A DNA stretch of 64,000 nt from Cylicocyclus nassatus (lineage: Eukaryota; Nematoda; Chromadorea; Rhabditida; Strongylidae), in assembly GCA_958299035.1 (NCBI GenBank), contig CATQJL010000316.1, forward strand, positions 36,273,441 to 36,337,440, given 5' to 3'. A program made the translations under genes and the position numbers. This document shows, one piece after another, positions 35,701 to 47,560 of the stretch. The first letter of the stretch is position 1. Every line of letters begins with the position of its first letter. The notes below the pieces were generated by a model. The model saw only the letters and a program-made list of their open reading frames with translations, ran no database searches and had not been told where the DNA came from.

Positions 35701-35983
35701 CTAGCTGGCAAACCCGGCTCCGCCCGGCCCTGTCATTATTATATTCGTAATCAGCATGCTCGATTACCCCCCTGTGCCAACTCCCAGCCCCGTAGCTCAA
35801 ATTTTGCAAAAAATCGATAAAATCGATCGATAACGAAAAGTAGCCTATGACACACTCCCTGCCCCGAAGTATATGTGTGCCAAGTTTGGTCCCGATCGGT
35901 TCAGAAATAAAAATTTCTATTCCGCACATACGTACAGACATACATACATACATACATACAGACATTCAGCTTTATATATAAGA
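35701..35983 (-). mobile_element. Helitron-like non-autonomous element (copy 1)
   Basis: Read on the - strand it starts TCTTATATATAAAGCTGAAT and ends CCAGCTAG, inserted between A and T as Helitrons do. Before the end is a GC-rich, hairpin-capable GCCGGGCGGAGCCGGG. The 5' part contains a tetranucleotide GTAT/GTCT tract. The internal words GCCAAGTTTGGTCCCGATCG and GGGAGTTGGCACAG (reversed) recur in the copy at 54079-54383. No replicase/helicase gene. Confidence 0.6.
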
Positions 35984-36355
35984 TTTTTGGCAAAAAAATT
36001 TTCTAATGGTGTTCGAAGTTTAAGTTTCCCTGTCCCATTCCACATAAGCGGAGTTTGCATAAACCAGGTGCTATTTCTTGATTTTTGGTGGTAATAAGAG
36101 CCTGTGTTTTACACGAATTATGCTTCTGAAAAATGAAGTGATCACCCTGATTTCATAGCCATTATTGCTGTAAATGTCATTCGGTTCATGCCGATTCACA
36201 AATTCTGGTTTTTCAGTTATTACTACGATCTCCTACGCATTTCTTCGAAGCTAAAGACAACCAAAAGACAATTGCATATTCCTATGTTGTATGTTTTCTG
36301 TACAATAAATTTGTATTGATACCGGATTTTAGAACCACGAGTAATCTAACCTTTG

Positions 36356-36515
36356 ATTCAACTAGCGGCAGCTGGAAGGCGGGGCTTTGTGACCTGACTG
36401 AGGCCGCTCGCGCCCGATACGCAGTCTGCGTCTCCATCGCGCGCGTGCTCTCTGATCACAATTTAGACTTGACAGGCCACAAAGCTCCGCCTTCCAGCCG
36501 CCAAGCCAAGTGAAT
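36356..36515. mobile_element. MITE, family G, copy 2
   Basis: TIRs GGCGGGGCTTTGTGACCTG and CAGGCCACAAAGCTCCGCC, with outer ends ATTCAACTAG and CAAGTGAAT. Same family as 22502-22665; the core holds a shared CAGTCTGCGTC word, giving matching internal sequence. Confidence 0.7.
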
Positions 36516-36821
36516 TGAAGGGTAAGTCGAACGAAAGCAAAGAAATGAGCAGAAATCAAAATCGGACCGGATTCGAAGTTTCAAGTATTCCAAAATTTAT
36601 CTGTCAGAACAAACTTTAAAATAACCACGTTTTGCTTCCAAAGAATTCTGCTGTAATTGTATCATAAAACATATTTATGTTATGAAACAGTGCTTCTTAT
36701 TAAACAAATCTTCTTGAATATAAACATCAAATCTTATGACAAAATGACCATAAGTGATATGAAACACAATAAATATAGATAAATTGCAAAAATCACAGTA
36801 CAAACCTAACGGCCTAGTTTA

Positions 36822-39800
36822 TCACATGCTCGACTTCTTCTTTATCGTTTCGGCTAGTAACTTCACTACCTTCTCAATCTTCTGTTTGTCGGAATTTCCG
36901 CCAAATGTGCCAACTCGCCAAAGTTTCCCTACTGTAGGTCCCAAACCACCAGCGATCTGTAACTTTTGGTCAAAGTCAAATCAAAAAAAGCTTATATTAG
37001 TTTGTCCCTTTCTTGAATAGATCAAACTGCTTGTTTTCCTAACCGTTGATAAGGCAGAGCAAGCTCTACAAAATGGCCTTTGAAGATCTCCTTAAGTCGT
37101 AAAACAGGTAAAGTAAGCAGCCAAAATCAATAGCAATTTCATACCCAAATTTCGATTTTTGCAAAAAAAAAGTTCTACGAGGCTTCAAATTGATCGTCAC
37201 ACAGGAGACACATAGAAGTACTCATAAATGCATCTATTATAAATTTTTCACACCCCCGTAAGTTCTTTATTTTTGGCCTTCAGACTTTGCCTGGATTACG
37301 GCTTAGGGGGATCTTCGGAGACCATTTTGTAGAGCTAGTTTTGCTCTATCGAGCAGTGTCCTAAGTCTGCTAGAAAAACAGGGTAGTTTTGATTCACTCA
37401 AAAAAATTTAATTCTGGGACAGTCTAATTCAATATCTGAAAATTTGAATTGAAAGTCATAGTGCAATGAATTCTTCGCTCAGAGATATTATGATTTCAAA
37501 TCTTCCAAGACCACAAGAAAAGTTCGTTTCTGGAATGATGGACCCAAACAAAAATGTAGGGCACAATAGGATAATTTTGTTCAAGAACCGCAATAGAATG
37601 AAAATTCTGTGAAACTCTTTGGCCTAGAACAAGAAAAATTATTTCAAACAAGCATACCTCAGTGCCTTTCTGCATCATTTCGCTCATTACACCCTTCCAG
37701 TCAACACCATCAGGCACTCTGACCGTTGTCAAACACGGTAGTCGCCACCTCTGAACACAAAATTACACATACAACAAAATCAAGCAGTCAATGAAGGTTT
37801 CCCAAAGTAGCAATGAGATAATAGAGCTTTTCTTGAATGTGTTTTACAGTTGCAATAGCACATTCTTTTGGAAGGAAAGTACTCCAACCGAAAATTGCCG
37901 GTAAAAAGGATGAATACAGTTTTTTTAATACTTGTATTTTTGTGAATATTTTGAGACATCTCGTGACTTAATATGATGATGGTTGAGTAATCATGGATCT
38001 GCCTTTTGGAAACGCGTGCTTCAAGTCTGCTTTTCCAACATCTTTTTCTCAAATTTTTTTGCACTAAAGTAGGAATATAGTGGAGTCTCCTTGAGCATGC
38101 ACGCAGAAAGGTCTACTGAATCTAATGTAAGATTTTACATGTAATGTGTGATGTCTATAGGTGACATCAGGGAAAATTATCACAAAATACATGATGACTC
38201 AATAAGGTTGTGATTGAAGCGTTACCCATATATCAACAAAGAAATATTGAATGCGTACCTCTTCTTGCACAAAGCAATCTAGCCCATACTCTTTCAACTT
38301 TTCGTACAGAAACTTCGCATTTTCTGCATGACGACGCACTCCTTCATCGACGCCTTCCTTCGCTATGACAGCCAAAGCTGTTCGAAGGGCATAAACGCAC
38401 GATATAGGAGCTGTGTGGTGATATCTGGAAATTTTCGTCTTCAAGTCATTGGCTAGTAAAGGCTAACGTGATTTTTACCTGACCAACTCGCCATCACAGC
38501 CCCAATAGTTTCCTAGTTCAAGCGCATCAAAATAAAACGATGGTACTCGCTCTTTTCTATTTTTGATCTTTTGCCTAAAGTTTTTACTTTTTGAACTTGA
38601 AACTCTCTCTATTTTCAATTTCTTACATAGCTTTTTCACTGAAGGAGATGGGCGCCAATCCAGGAGGTGCATTCAAAACTTTTTGGGTGGCCGAATAAAC
38701 ACAGTCTACGCCCCAATCATCCATGCAAAATTCTGCCCCACCTAGGGATGCGACCTGAAAACGTGCTTTAACACAAATATGTCAAATAGAAATCATTAGT
38801 CAAGTACTTACCGTGTCTACCAGCAAAAGGGTTCCATGTCGGCGACATGCCTCACCAAGACCATCGAGTGGTTGGCGTACTCCAGTCGAACTTTCACCGT
38901 GGCAAACGAATAAGACTGCTGGCTTGTATTTGGCAAGAGCCTGAATGAACCAATAATTATCCAAAAAGTCAGATAACAGGATTAACGATAACCCAGTGCA
39001 AATACTTTTCAACGCCCTTGTTTTTTGACTACATAGTTAAAAAACAAGGGCGTTGAAAAGTATTTGCACTGGCTCAAGCTCTCCATTGACTCATTTATTC
39101 CATTCACTCATTCAAACATTCTTAAGTTACTCACTCATTCGTTCATTTCTCGTTCATCCATTCTATTCAATCACTCTCATTCAACTTTAATTTAATTATT
39201 CATTCGTCATTCATTCATTTTCATGCCTTCATTCATTCATCTAACCATTCACTCCAGTTCACTCATTCACTTCGATATTCAGTCATTTCATTCATTCCAT
39301 TCATTCACTACAGTTTACGCGTTTAGTCATTCAAGCGATATCCACTGTTCTTTCCTTCTATCTTACATTGTACAGTGACTCTTCATTCATTTATTCTTCC
39401 ATTCATTTATTTACTCATTCATTCAATTGACCACTTCATTCGTAATTCATTCACCTCATTCATTTCACTTCTATGCAATTCAGTCCATTCACTCTACGCG
39501 ACTCAAAACTACTAAAAAATCCTACTTTATTGACTACTCGTCCCTTTTGTTTTAATTTTACTCGCACTTTATTTCGCCTTCACTTGCCCCTAAGTCTATT
39601 CACAAAGATTACTCCCTTTATTTTATTCTTCCTTTCTATCATTTAGACTTATCTCGAGAACTCTCACATGGAAGTGGCACTCTCATATAAACGTCGCTTG
39701 CGATAAGTTCACACCTGCTCGATTGCCTCCGTCTCAACTGCACATCCATGGGGTGCAGTTACGGTTTCTACTTTGGCTCCTATCCTAGCACCCAAATCAG

Positions 39801-40311
39801 CAGCCCTCTTTCCCCAGATACCAATTTCTACGACCAGAAATACATCGCCTTTCTCCAGGAGATTCAGTACAGCACATTCCATACCAGCGTGACCTGAGAG
39901 ATAGTTTTCATTTACAGAAACATAACAACTCACCGCCTTACCTGTTCCACTGACGGCGAATGTATAAGCATTTCTGGTTTTAAAAATGTACTGCAGGCCT
40001 TCGCGGGCATCTGACATCACCTAAGTTATTTTTTCTACAATATTTAGCACCACGAGCACGTTGGAAAATCTTAATTTGAAATTAGGAAATTACGGGTTCT
40101 TGTATGAAATTGAAGCAGTTGAAAATGACTTGCATGCTGTCAGAAACTTCGCCCTTACCTTGAGAAACTCCGGATGTAGATGGCCAAGTAAAGACCGCGA
40201 TTGTGACTCAGCAATCTCATCGCGCATATTTGATGGTCCTGGCCCAAACAGCTGTCGAGGTGGAATCTCCATCTCCTTCAGCAGACATGCCGGTGGAGGA
40301 TAACTCGACAT
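36822..40311 (-). CDS. agxt-1: Alanine-glyoxylate / serine-pyruvate aminotransferase, complete, nine exons
   Basis: PLP enzyme of aminotransferase class V that transfers an amino group from alanine or serine to glyoxylate or pyruvate (glyoxylate detoxification; peroxisome or mitochondrion in animals). Exons on the - strand: 40311-40159, 40020-39942, 39893-39715, 38940-38812, 38754-38627, 38574-38479, 38424-38259, 37750-37658, 36956-36822; they total 1158 nt, 385 residues, close to the usual 390. Evidence: FGPGPSNM near the N-terminus, [50 protein letters not shown] (PLP-ring Asp near 179), [12 protein letters not shown] (Schiff-base Lys near 205) and [14 protein letters not shown] near the C-terminus. 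All introns are GT-AG. The C-terminus KKKSSM is not a canonical PTS1, and I see no clear mitochondrial leader. The gene converges on the phosphatase. The symbol is by homology to the worm gene. Confidence 0.95.
38993..39072. repeat. Perfect 34-bp-arm hairpin in an aminotransferase intron
   Basis: 38993-39026 (CCAGTGCAAATACTTTTCAA...) equals the reverse complement of 39039-39072, with a 12-bp loop. It lies in the intron between exons 39715 and 38940, only 53 bp from the exon, so it could affect splicing if transcribed. Confidence 0.95.
39085..39490. repeat. Degenerate ATTC/CATTCACT satellite in the intron
   Basis: About 400 bp of interrupted TCATTCAT, CACTCATTC and similar words. No ORF. It starts directly after the hairpin and fills the rest of the intron. 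Interruptions suggest an old array. Confidence 0.9.
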
Positions 40312-40320
40312 GAATGCCGC

Positions 40321-40331
40321 CTAAATTCTAG
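40321..40331 (-). promoter_or_regulatory. Candidate spliced-leader acceptor of the aminotransferase gene
   Basis: On the - strand, AGAATTTAG ends nine bases before ATG (40311-40309), consistent with trans-splicing to a nematode spliced leader. Confidence 0.5.
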
Positions 40332-40339
40332 AATACCTA

Positions 40340-42270
40340 ACAAAGTCTAAGTACTAAGGTTTAAAGTACTAACAAAACGAAAAAAAAAAGTTGTCGAAAG
40401 AATAAATTCTTTGAATGCAAATAGATGAAAATTAGGCATAGCCCAAAAAATTTTGCAAATAAAGTGAAACATTGCAAATAATCTAGGCAAATATAAGGCA
40501 TACGAATTTTCATTTCTAATCATTTATTCGATCTTAAACGATTGAACATACGGAAAAACATCAAAAAAGTTTTGAAAGCAGATTTGTAGCGAATTTCTGT
40601 CAAAAGCAGTTTTGTTTCATGAAAAAGACGAGAATGCTCACGATTGTAAAGCTTCCTTATTTCTAACTAACTAGAAAAGATTAAGGTGCATAAAAATTCA
40701 GTATTGATTAGAAAAAAGTGTAGCGAGGAATAGAATCCAGGGATTATACTTTTTTGAACGTATGTGAGAGAATTTTCATCAAGTCGCAAGCAATTTTCAA
40801 CTTTCATTGTAAAAAAAACACATTGTGCAAGGGTGAATAGCGAAGCGGTGCTCCATGAACAGGAATGAGGCAAACTGCAGGAAATATAGCCAAATTGAGA
40901 GATGAGCAATCTTCTGTAATGTATTGATTAGTTTCACAAGGCGATTTATGATCGACAAACCCATATGGAGGATTTGGTATATTGGTGGAGAGGTTTTTTT
41001 TCATTGTGCGTTTGACGGATAAGTTCAAACAGTACCTGCCAGAGTTCCACAGAACTATTCTTATTTCAGTTCTCAAAACGCTTCATAAACACATCATTCT
41101 CTTTTTTGATGAGATAACATAAAAATGCCTTTACTTGAGATGCAGAAGGACGAATAACATACTAGACTAATAAATAAATTCGTTTTTGACTTGCAAGTTT
41201 GAAACGCTATAACAATCATGGTTGCTATAGCTATGCTTTTTGCTAAGAGGTGGATTCAGACTTGCTGTCACAAAACTATAAGTCAAAACTATTCATCTTC
41301 AAAAGGGCGACTTTGCCATAAAATCCTCCAAGGAATCTCATTACATTTTTTTGAAATTTCGTTCTCGAGCTGTAATAAGTAAACAGATGAATGATTTGGT
41401 GATTGGTTGCAAACAGCTTTTGGCTAAGGGCAAGTCATAATGAAGATTGTGATATGAAGTCTAGCAATTTTTGCAGAAAGAATGTGGGAATTTCTGAAGA
41501 TATTTGCGTGTCGGAGCTAGTTGTTGGGTATTCCCGATCGTTTAGATTTGACTAACTATGGCCATCCAAATGGTTGGAATTATCAAAATTTGATGTGTGG
41601 CCATCAAATGCATACTTTACATCGAATATCACCGCTCCATAATTTTAACATGCTTTTTCGAAAGTTTTGGAAAATTTGGCTACATTATCATGCACTATTC
41701 CGTCACAAGAAAGTAGCGTTTGCCTGAACGGGGTTGACCATTTAATTCTCCTTGATTCTCGTTTCCAACGGTACCGTAAATTATATAGATTAATCTCTGA
41801 CTTTTTATAGGACCCTTTAACAGACCAAAATTATTTTTTGTTTAATTTATTAGAATGTTTTGGAGTTAAAGTGAAAAACTGTCGTGAACAAATTTGAAAG
41901 TAAACAACTCCTTTTAGTTGTCCTCGAAATTGACCATTTTGAGTAATATACTCATAGAAATCAACTTCCTAAGCTCGAAAAAGAATATACACATTTTCGA
42001 TTCAGGAGCGACAATGAAAAGTCAGAACTGTTTTTCTTCATTTTAGCAAGAATAACGGCATGATTGCTCTTCTTCAAGCACCGAAGTATGTAGAAGCCAA
42101 AAATTAAAGGACAAGACTCGATAAAATAATAGATATTCTAAGATTTTCAGAGAATGAAAAAACAGAAAAATCTTAAGAGTTTTTAATTGTACTTCGGAAC
42201 AAATTTAGCTAAATGCATCATTATTTACTTTTTTATTTATTTATTGCACAAAAGGTGCTCCTACGACTAG
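40340..42270. other. Intergenic, upstream of the aminotransferase gene
   Basis: AT-rich; scattered open frames (for example 41521-41727) have no recognisable domain or neighbouring exons. Probably holds the aminotransferase promoter, but I see no motif that fixes it. Confidence 0.4.
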
Positions 42271-42279
42271 TCAAAATGT

Positions 42280-42790
42280 CTACGCAGTAGTCAGAGGGGA
42301 AGAATGAAAACCGAAAAACAACACACTAGAATTAACAGGCTCATTGGATGAGAATGTTGCGACATAAACGGAAAAATGTTCCTTTACGTCGCGGAGAATC
42401 GATGCTAGGAAAAGAACAAAGATCAAAATCTCATTTATGGTATGAAGACAGATAAAAATGTTGGTCAGGTAAATTTCAGCTGTTAAAAAGTATCTAGGCA
42501 GAGATTCTTCAAAGCACTTTTCATTCTCCTTCCCTTTCAGATTTACGTAACAGGGCAATCTATGTTCAAAGAAGTCAGGGAAGGAATCTAGAACTTTGTT
42601 CACCTTTGAGGGCAGGGAATTGTCAATTATTATGATAATTCTTACCTCTATACGACATAACGTTTTAGGACTTCGGAGCAATATTGACACGACCCGTCGC
42701 GAGATCATCGGCGAAGCAGTGACCACTGCTCGGCCGTAGCCTGGCCACTCAATGCTCTCGCCGTCCACGTCGATCAAATTCCAACATATG
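42280..42790 (-). CDS. Hypothetical protein, possible one- or two-exon gene fragment
   Basis: Unrecognised. A 165-codon frame runs 42777 to 42280. Its first part (VDGESIEWPGYGRAVVTASP, then SRRVVSILLRSPKTLCRIE) looks protein-like and ends at a good donor, GAG/GTAAGA at 42645; an acceptor CTCAAAG at 42604 would remove 42 in-frame bases. The second part (VNKVLDSFPDFFEHRLPCYV, then NLKGKENEKCFEESLPRYF) is followed by a hydrophobic stretch (FICLHTINEILIFVLFLAS). No further upstream exon found. It may be a gene fragment or chance. Confidence 0.25.
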
Positions 42791-42895
42791 CTTGGTTAAA
42801 CCCGTCATAAAGCGCGATCCGAGGACGTTTTGAACTTTGCGTTGCTATTTTGCAATTTTGACATAAGATCGCAAAGGTCACACTTATATTAGTGC

Positions 42896-43126
42896 AAGGT
42901 TCGGCCCAAGGTAGCTTTCCAAAAATGCAAAAAACCAAATCCCTTTTGATTTTCCCAGAATTTTACAAAGTCCTCTCTGACCCTAAACTATAAACCCTCC
43001 AAAAAAAGTCGACTGAAAAAAACGCAACCTAAGGTGTGTTGTTTCGGCCACAAAAGGATTTCCCCTTTCGTTTTTGTCCCAAAAACGATATCCAGCTTGC
43101 TTATAAGCCACCTGTGCCGAGCCCTG
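42896..43126 (-). repeat. Dispersed GAGCCCTG repeat, best full copy
   Basis: Reverse copy with both ends intact: on the given strand it opens AAGGTTCGGCCCAAGGTAGC and closes GCCACCTGTGCCGAGCCCTG. An inverted duplicate of its last bases (GGGCTCAGCAGAGGTGGG) follows at about 43136, so the end is palindromic. Confidence 0.75.
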
Positions 43127-43590
43127 ATATGTGTCAGGGCTCAGCAGAGGTGGGGCCTTCACATGCTGATGTCGTTTTAGAGGGAGAAGCAAAAGGAAAA
43201 TCGTAAAGTTTTGATGGCGGGAGGGGGAGGGAGGGGAATTCGTGGATTTGACAAGATGTTAGCAAGCACAATTCTTACTCCTCCTAGTAGGTCCGAATTT
43301 TGAAACCTAACGCCATTTTACCAGTAACAGGTCAAAAATACGATTAGCGCATAAACTTTTGTGCACACGATTCCTAACGGTTTAAAACATGATCTTTACG
43401 CACAGAAGTATAAACAATCAGTTTGCAACAACTAAGCAATACTGAGCCATCAAATTTGGTGTATAGTTTCGTGAGGATGATCAAAAAAAAGTATAAAAAA
43501 TTATGAATAAGTTATGTGAATAAATTGAGTTGTAAATCTCTCTCCATTTTAGGTTGCTCCCGCGCATGGGAACAAAAAAGGGATTCCCAA

Positions 43591-43795
43591 TGTCATTAAG
43601 GCCACAGCAAAGCAGGGGGTTGAAACTTGAGTTAAGGTGAGCGCAGGGTAGCGCGGGAGCAAAGAAAGTCAAATATCCCTTTCCTCACATTATTTTCCAA
43701 AAATTTTAACATAAATCTATTTTGTCCAAGCTCTACCTATAGATACTCACCTTAACCCAAGTTTCAACCCCTCTGCTTTGCTATGACCCTTGATG
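43591..43795. repeat. Inverted repeat with 48-bp arms
   Basis: About 43591-43640 (AGCAAAGCAGGGGGTTGAAA, CTTGAGTTAAGGTGAG) is the near reverse complement of about 43746-43795 (CTCACCTTAACCCAAGTTTC, AACCCCTCTGCTTTGCT), spaced by about 105 bp. Small foldback; no ORF of interest. Confidence 0.75.
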
Positions 43796-43799
43796 ATAT

Positions 43800-45570
43800 T
43801 GAAAACCTCTTTTTTTCCGCCTTCTATCTGTTTTATCTCATGATTTTTTGCTCACTTTTGTCCACTCATCGTTCGCCGCAGATTTTAAACCGTACTTCCA
43901 CAAAAGCCACAAAAGGTCATTCGCAAACTTCTGCGATATCAAAGGATTTCGTTTCCAGGAGTTTCAAATGCCACCTCGTGCTGGGCTCTGATTAGTTTTT
44001 GACAAATTTTTAATTGGAGTGCTGAAAGTTGCTCTTTGCTCTCAAAATGTGGCCATATTAATGGCTTATCACATTTCGAGCATAATCGTTGCAAGAATCC
44101 CGCTACGCAATAGTGTGCAAAAAACTTTTGCTGAAGCGATAATGCGTAAAATTTACAGTTTGAGCTCTTTCATGAGGTTTCAAAACAAATTAGGGAACTT
44201 CAACAAATCGAAGTCATACAAGTACACGTTGTTTCTGCTTTGTTCAACGCAAGCGTTCAAGTTTAAGCAAACTACTTTCCTAAAGTGCATTTCGTATATA
44301 GCTGTTATCAGGTTGCTGATAAGTTTGACATGCAACTTCAAAGCACTATAAAAGCACAAGTAGCAGTCGATACCTAAGATTTTTTATGAGGGGACAGTTA
44401 TAAATCTCTGCTCTTCAATATTAATTCTCAAGGATTTCACCGTCAATGAATGACATTTAGCCCCTATATTAGCGCCTAAATGGCTTTTTTCCTACAATAT
44501 CAATGTTTTGCATTTCTAGTTTTCGATCTCAGCGCAAAGATAACCATATTGGCGATTGAATACATATAACCTTTGGGTATATAGCGAACCATAATAGATG
44601 CTGTAATCTGCTATATTGACTGAAGCCAAGAATATGAGAATTTCCAGGCATTTGCGCGTTAAAGTCAGTTTTTTTTGGCAATTCAGATCGCTTGAATTTG
44701 ACCATCTAGGGTCTTGCAATTGTTGGAGATTTGACAATTTGTTGCTTGAATGCTGAGCAAATTTGGAAAGAGCAAATCAAAGAGAATCGGATGATTTACT
44801 TTCTCCTTCTCACTTCGTTTTTCAGAGCATCTTAATCCCATGAACTTGGGGCAAGCTTCCAAGTCTGCTCAAAAGCCATATATCTGATATGAGAACAGAG
44901 GTGCAAAACACTAGCATAGTTAAAGCTGCTCATTGCAGATTCTGGACTTTTAAGCAATTTTTGAAGCAAAGTCGAAATAACATGTTTCTCTTGATGACTG
45001 CAATATCCATCACATAAATGCTATGGAAATGTAAGCTGACTAGCAAAACTTGGAGCAGTAAAACTCTTTCTAATTAAAACGTATTTCATATTTCGGCCAA
45101 AGGTTCGCAAAATCTGTAACTTCATACAATTATGAGTTCAATGAGCTATAAGAAAACGCAGCCTGAAAATATAATCTGCAGCCTGGCAGATTATATCTCG
45201 AGGCAAAAAGACCACAGAAAGCTGCCCAGTTTACTATTATTACAACTTTAGCTTTCCACCACTAATCGATTTCGTAGTATTCAGATTCCTTTTTTCGTAG
45301 ATTTTCATCTTATGAATATGAAGGAAGAGAGTATGCAGTACAGTAGAATTTCTTCCATGCATCCTGATTGTCAAACTTTCTCAACGCAATCATCAGAATT
45401 GGATACGGCATTTAGAAAGAAACCAAAAAAGGGCATATTGATTCCTCTCATTTTTATTGCAGTCCAAATTGGACACTATGCGCACAAATGCCTATATAAA
45501 CAGAATTTTTTTGAAAAAATTTTTTTATAGTCCCCATTCCACGCAAAGTTAGGTGTTCCATAGGCTGAAC
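43800..45570. other. Intergenic, no gene seen
   Basis: A partial dispersed GAGCCCTG repeat lies at about 43893-43992. Open frames in this interval lack domain matches or splice-consistent neighbours. Confidence 0.45.
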
Positions 45571-45576
45571 CAACAT

Positions 45577-46010
45577 AGAGCTGCAAAAAAGTACAAAGTT
45601 TTGGTTGTCTCGTGAATTGAAACATGACCTTACAACCAACGAGTGACCTGCTCTGTTCAAAAGTGATATTTCCAACTTGACAGTTCGAATTTCAAAACGA
45701 AGTGATTATGAGAATTTTGATAAATTTAGCAACTTTGACAACAGTGCAATAAAGAGTGGAACAATTTTGACAGAAGCAGAACAGGGAAGTTTGGAAGCAG
45801 AACAGGGTTGCAAAAAAAGTACGAACTCTTGTTTGTCTCGTGAATTAAAAGTACATAACTTTACAAACAAAAAGCGAGTGAGTCTCTCTTTTTCAAGTGG
45901 TATATTTACCAACTTTGGCAGTGCCGTTCTAGAACGAAAAGCTTTTTATGAATTTCGATAATTTAGCGAACATTGACGATAGTGCAAAGTGTGGAGCAAT
46001 TTCTCACTGG
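45577..46010. repeat. Diverged tandem duplication, unit about 215-230 bp
   Basis: About 45583-45780 and 45805-46005 are imperfect direct copies, sharing GTCTCGTGAATT, TTGACAGTGC-like stretches, ACGAAAAG..TTATGA, TTTAGC..ACTTTGAC and AGTGTGGAGCAATTT. AT-rich, non-coding. Confidence 0.55.
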
Positions 46011-47129
46011 CGTAATTTGTTGTTTATCAATTTTAGCACATGCAACCAGTTTTCTAGTAATTGGAACAAGATGAAAGGGCTATCCCCTAGCAATTTGAAC
46101 TTGGAAAAATGATGGAAAATGATTTGTTTGGCATAGTGAGAAGCAAGTGCAAATTTCCTTCCAGAACTAGAAGAGTGTCTTCGAAACGAGCCTGCTGGAG
46201 TTGCAGTGAAGTATCATAAATATTATTATAAACTTCTACTATGCTAGTGAGAACAAAGAAGGAAAACTCAACAAGTGCCGAAAAATGTCGGTATCTCTGT
46301 TGACCGCCGCGGTATTGATCGCGGCGAGGTGCAAAACAAGAACGAATGCTATCCTAGGAGTGCTGGCTAAATATATATTCGAATATTGTGAGGAAACGAG
46401 GCAGGTGCTGGTCCAGTCTCGATAGTTACTGATAAGCTGCTAATAAGAATTGTAATCGTATCATCATACATCGTCCACATAAACTGAAGTCAAATACAAG
46501 AACCTAACAATTTCAGTTTTGAGATGTCTAACCAGAAAAGGACCTTGGTCGAAATGGCCATATGGGAAATAATGCATATGGGTAGACAGCTCTTCGAACG
46601 CTGATCTCAAAACTGCTTTCGATATCTGCGGAGCTTTTCAGTAAAAGGAGTTACGACCCTTTGTTTTCCCCAAAAACGGCCTTTCCTCTATCACGGCGTG
46701 ACAAGGCATTTACGTTGTGGCGGCGTGATGTAGTGGCTGCGGTTTACATGTGAGTGAACAGGGTTCGCGTCTTGTTTCCCAACAGAGCTGTATTTTTTTC
46801 AGATTTATTGCTTGCGTTTCAAAATGCTACATATAGGGTTTATTTATAGTATTCTTGATTCCTGTGCCTTGCCTTGGTAATCCAAAACGCGCTTATTCTT
46901 AACACTTTTAAAATCGGCAAGTAAATGGCTATTAAAATTTTACGTTTTCGGACATTTCTAGGACAGCTTTTTATCTGTAGCTAAAAAAAATGTCCCACAG
47001 TTGGTCAAACTCAAAAATTGGTCACTTGTAGCGAAATTACGATAAACTGTCCATATGTGGCATTTTGAAGGGAAAGCAATGAATTTAGAAAAATGCAAAT
47101 CAGGTGGGCGATAACAGACGAATCCTGTT

Positions 47130-47560
47130 TATTCACCTATTAACCTTGACGAGCTGAACACTCTGCTGCTTCCGGATTCAAAATGTATTCATCCCGAAGG
47201 AAGTTAAGGCGAATAGAATTTGGAAACGCGTGATTCAGAATTTACCAACTTCTATCTCTTTTGGAAGGGGGTCTGCGTCTACTTTTTAGCGCCCTATAAC
47301 CTATAAGAACAGCACTATCGAATAGTACCTACTGTAATCTTTTATAATTCACAGACGTTGCTTTACATCCTTGCGAGAGGACCCTCACAGAAGAATTTGA
47401 GAAAAGTGGAAACGGAATATCGAGAGGATGCTGTACATTGAAAGATTTGCCTTGATGAGCTGAACACAATGCTGCTTCCTGATTCAGAATGAATTCATTC
47501 CGAAGGAAGTTCTGGGCGATGTGTATTTTGCATGATTCCGTGATTCCGCGGATGGAATGT
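47130..47560. repeat. Diverged direct repeat around AGCTGAACAC
   Basis: AGCTGAACACTCTGCTGCTT (about 47151) and AGCTGAACACAATGCTGCTT (about 47458) begin two related roughly 60-bp blocks that continue with GAAGGAAGTT. A more distant relative lies at 47825-47890. No gene is supported from 46.0 to 49.3 kb. Confidence 0.5.

Noticed and set aside
46705..46790. tRNA- or SINE-like boxes (GTAGTGG, GGGTTCGCGTC)
   Set aside because: The acceptor stem does not close and the B box is imperfect; a chance resemblance cannot be excluded.
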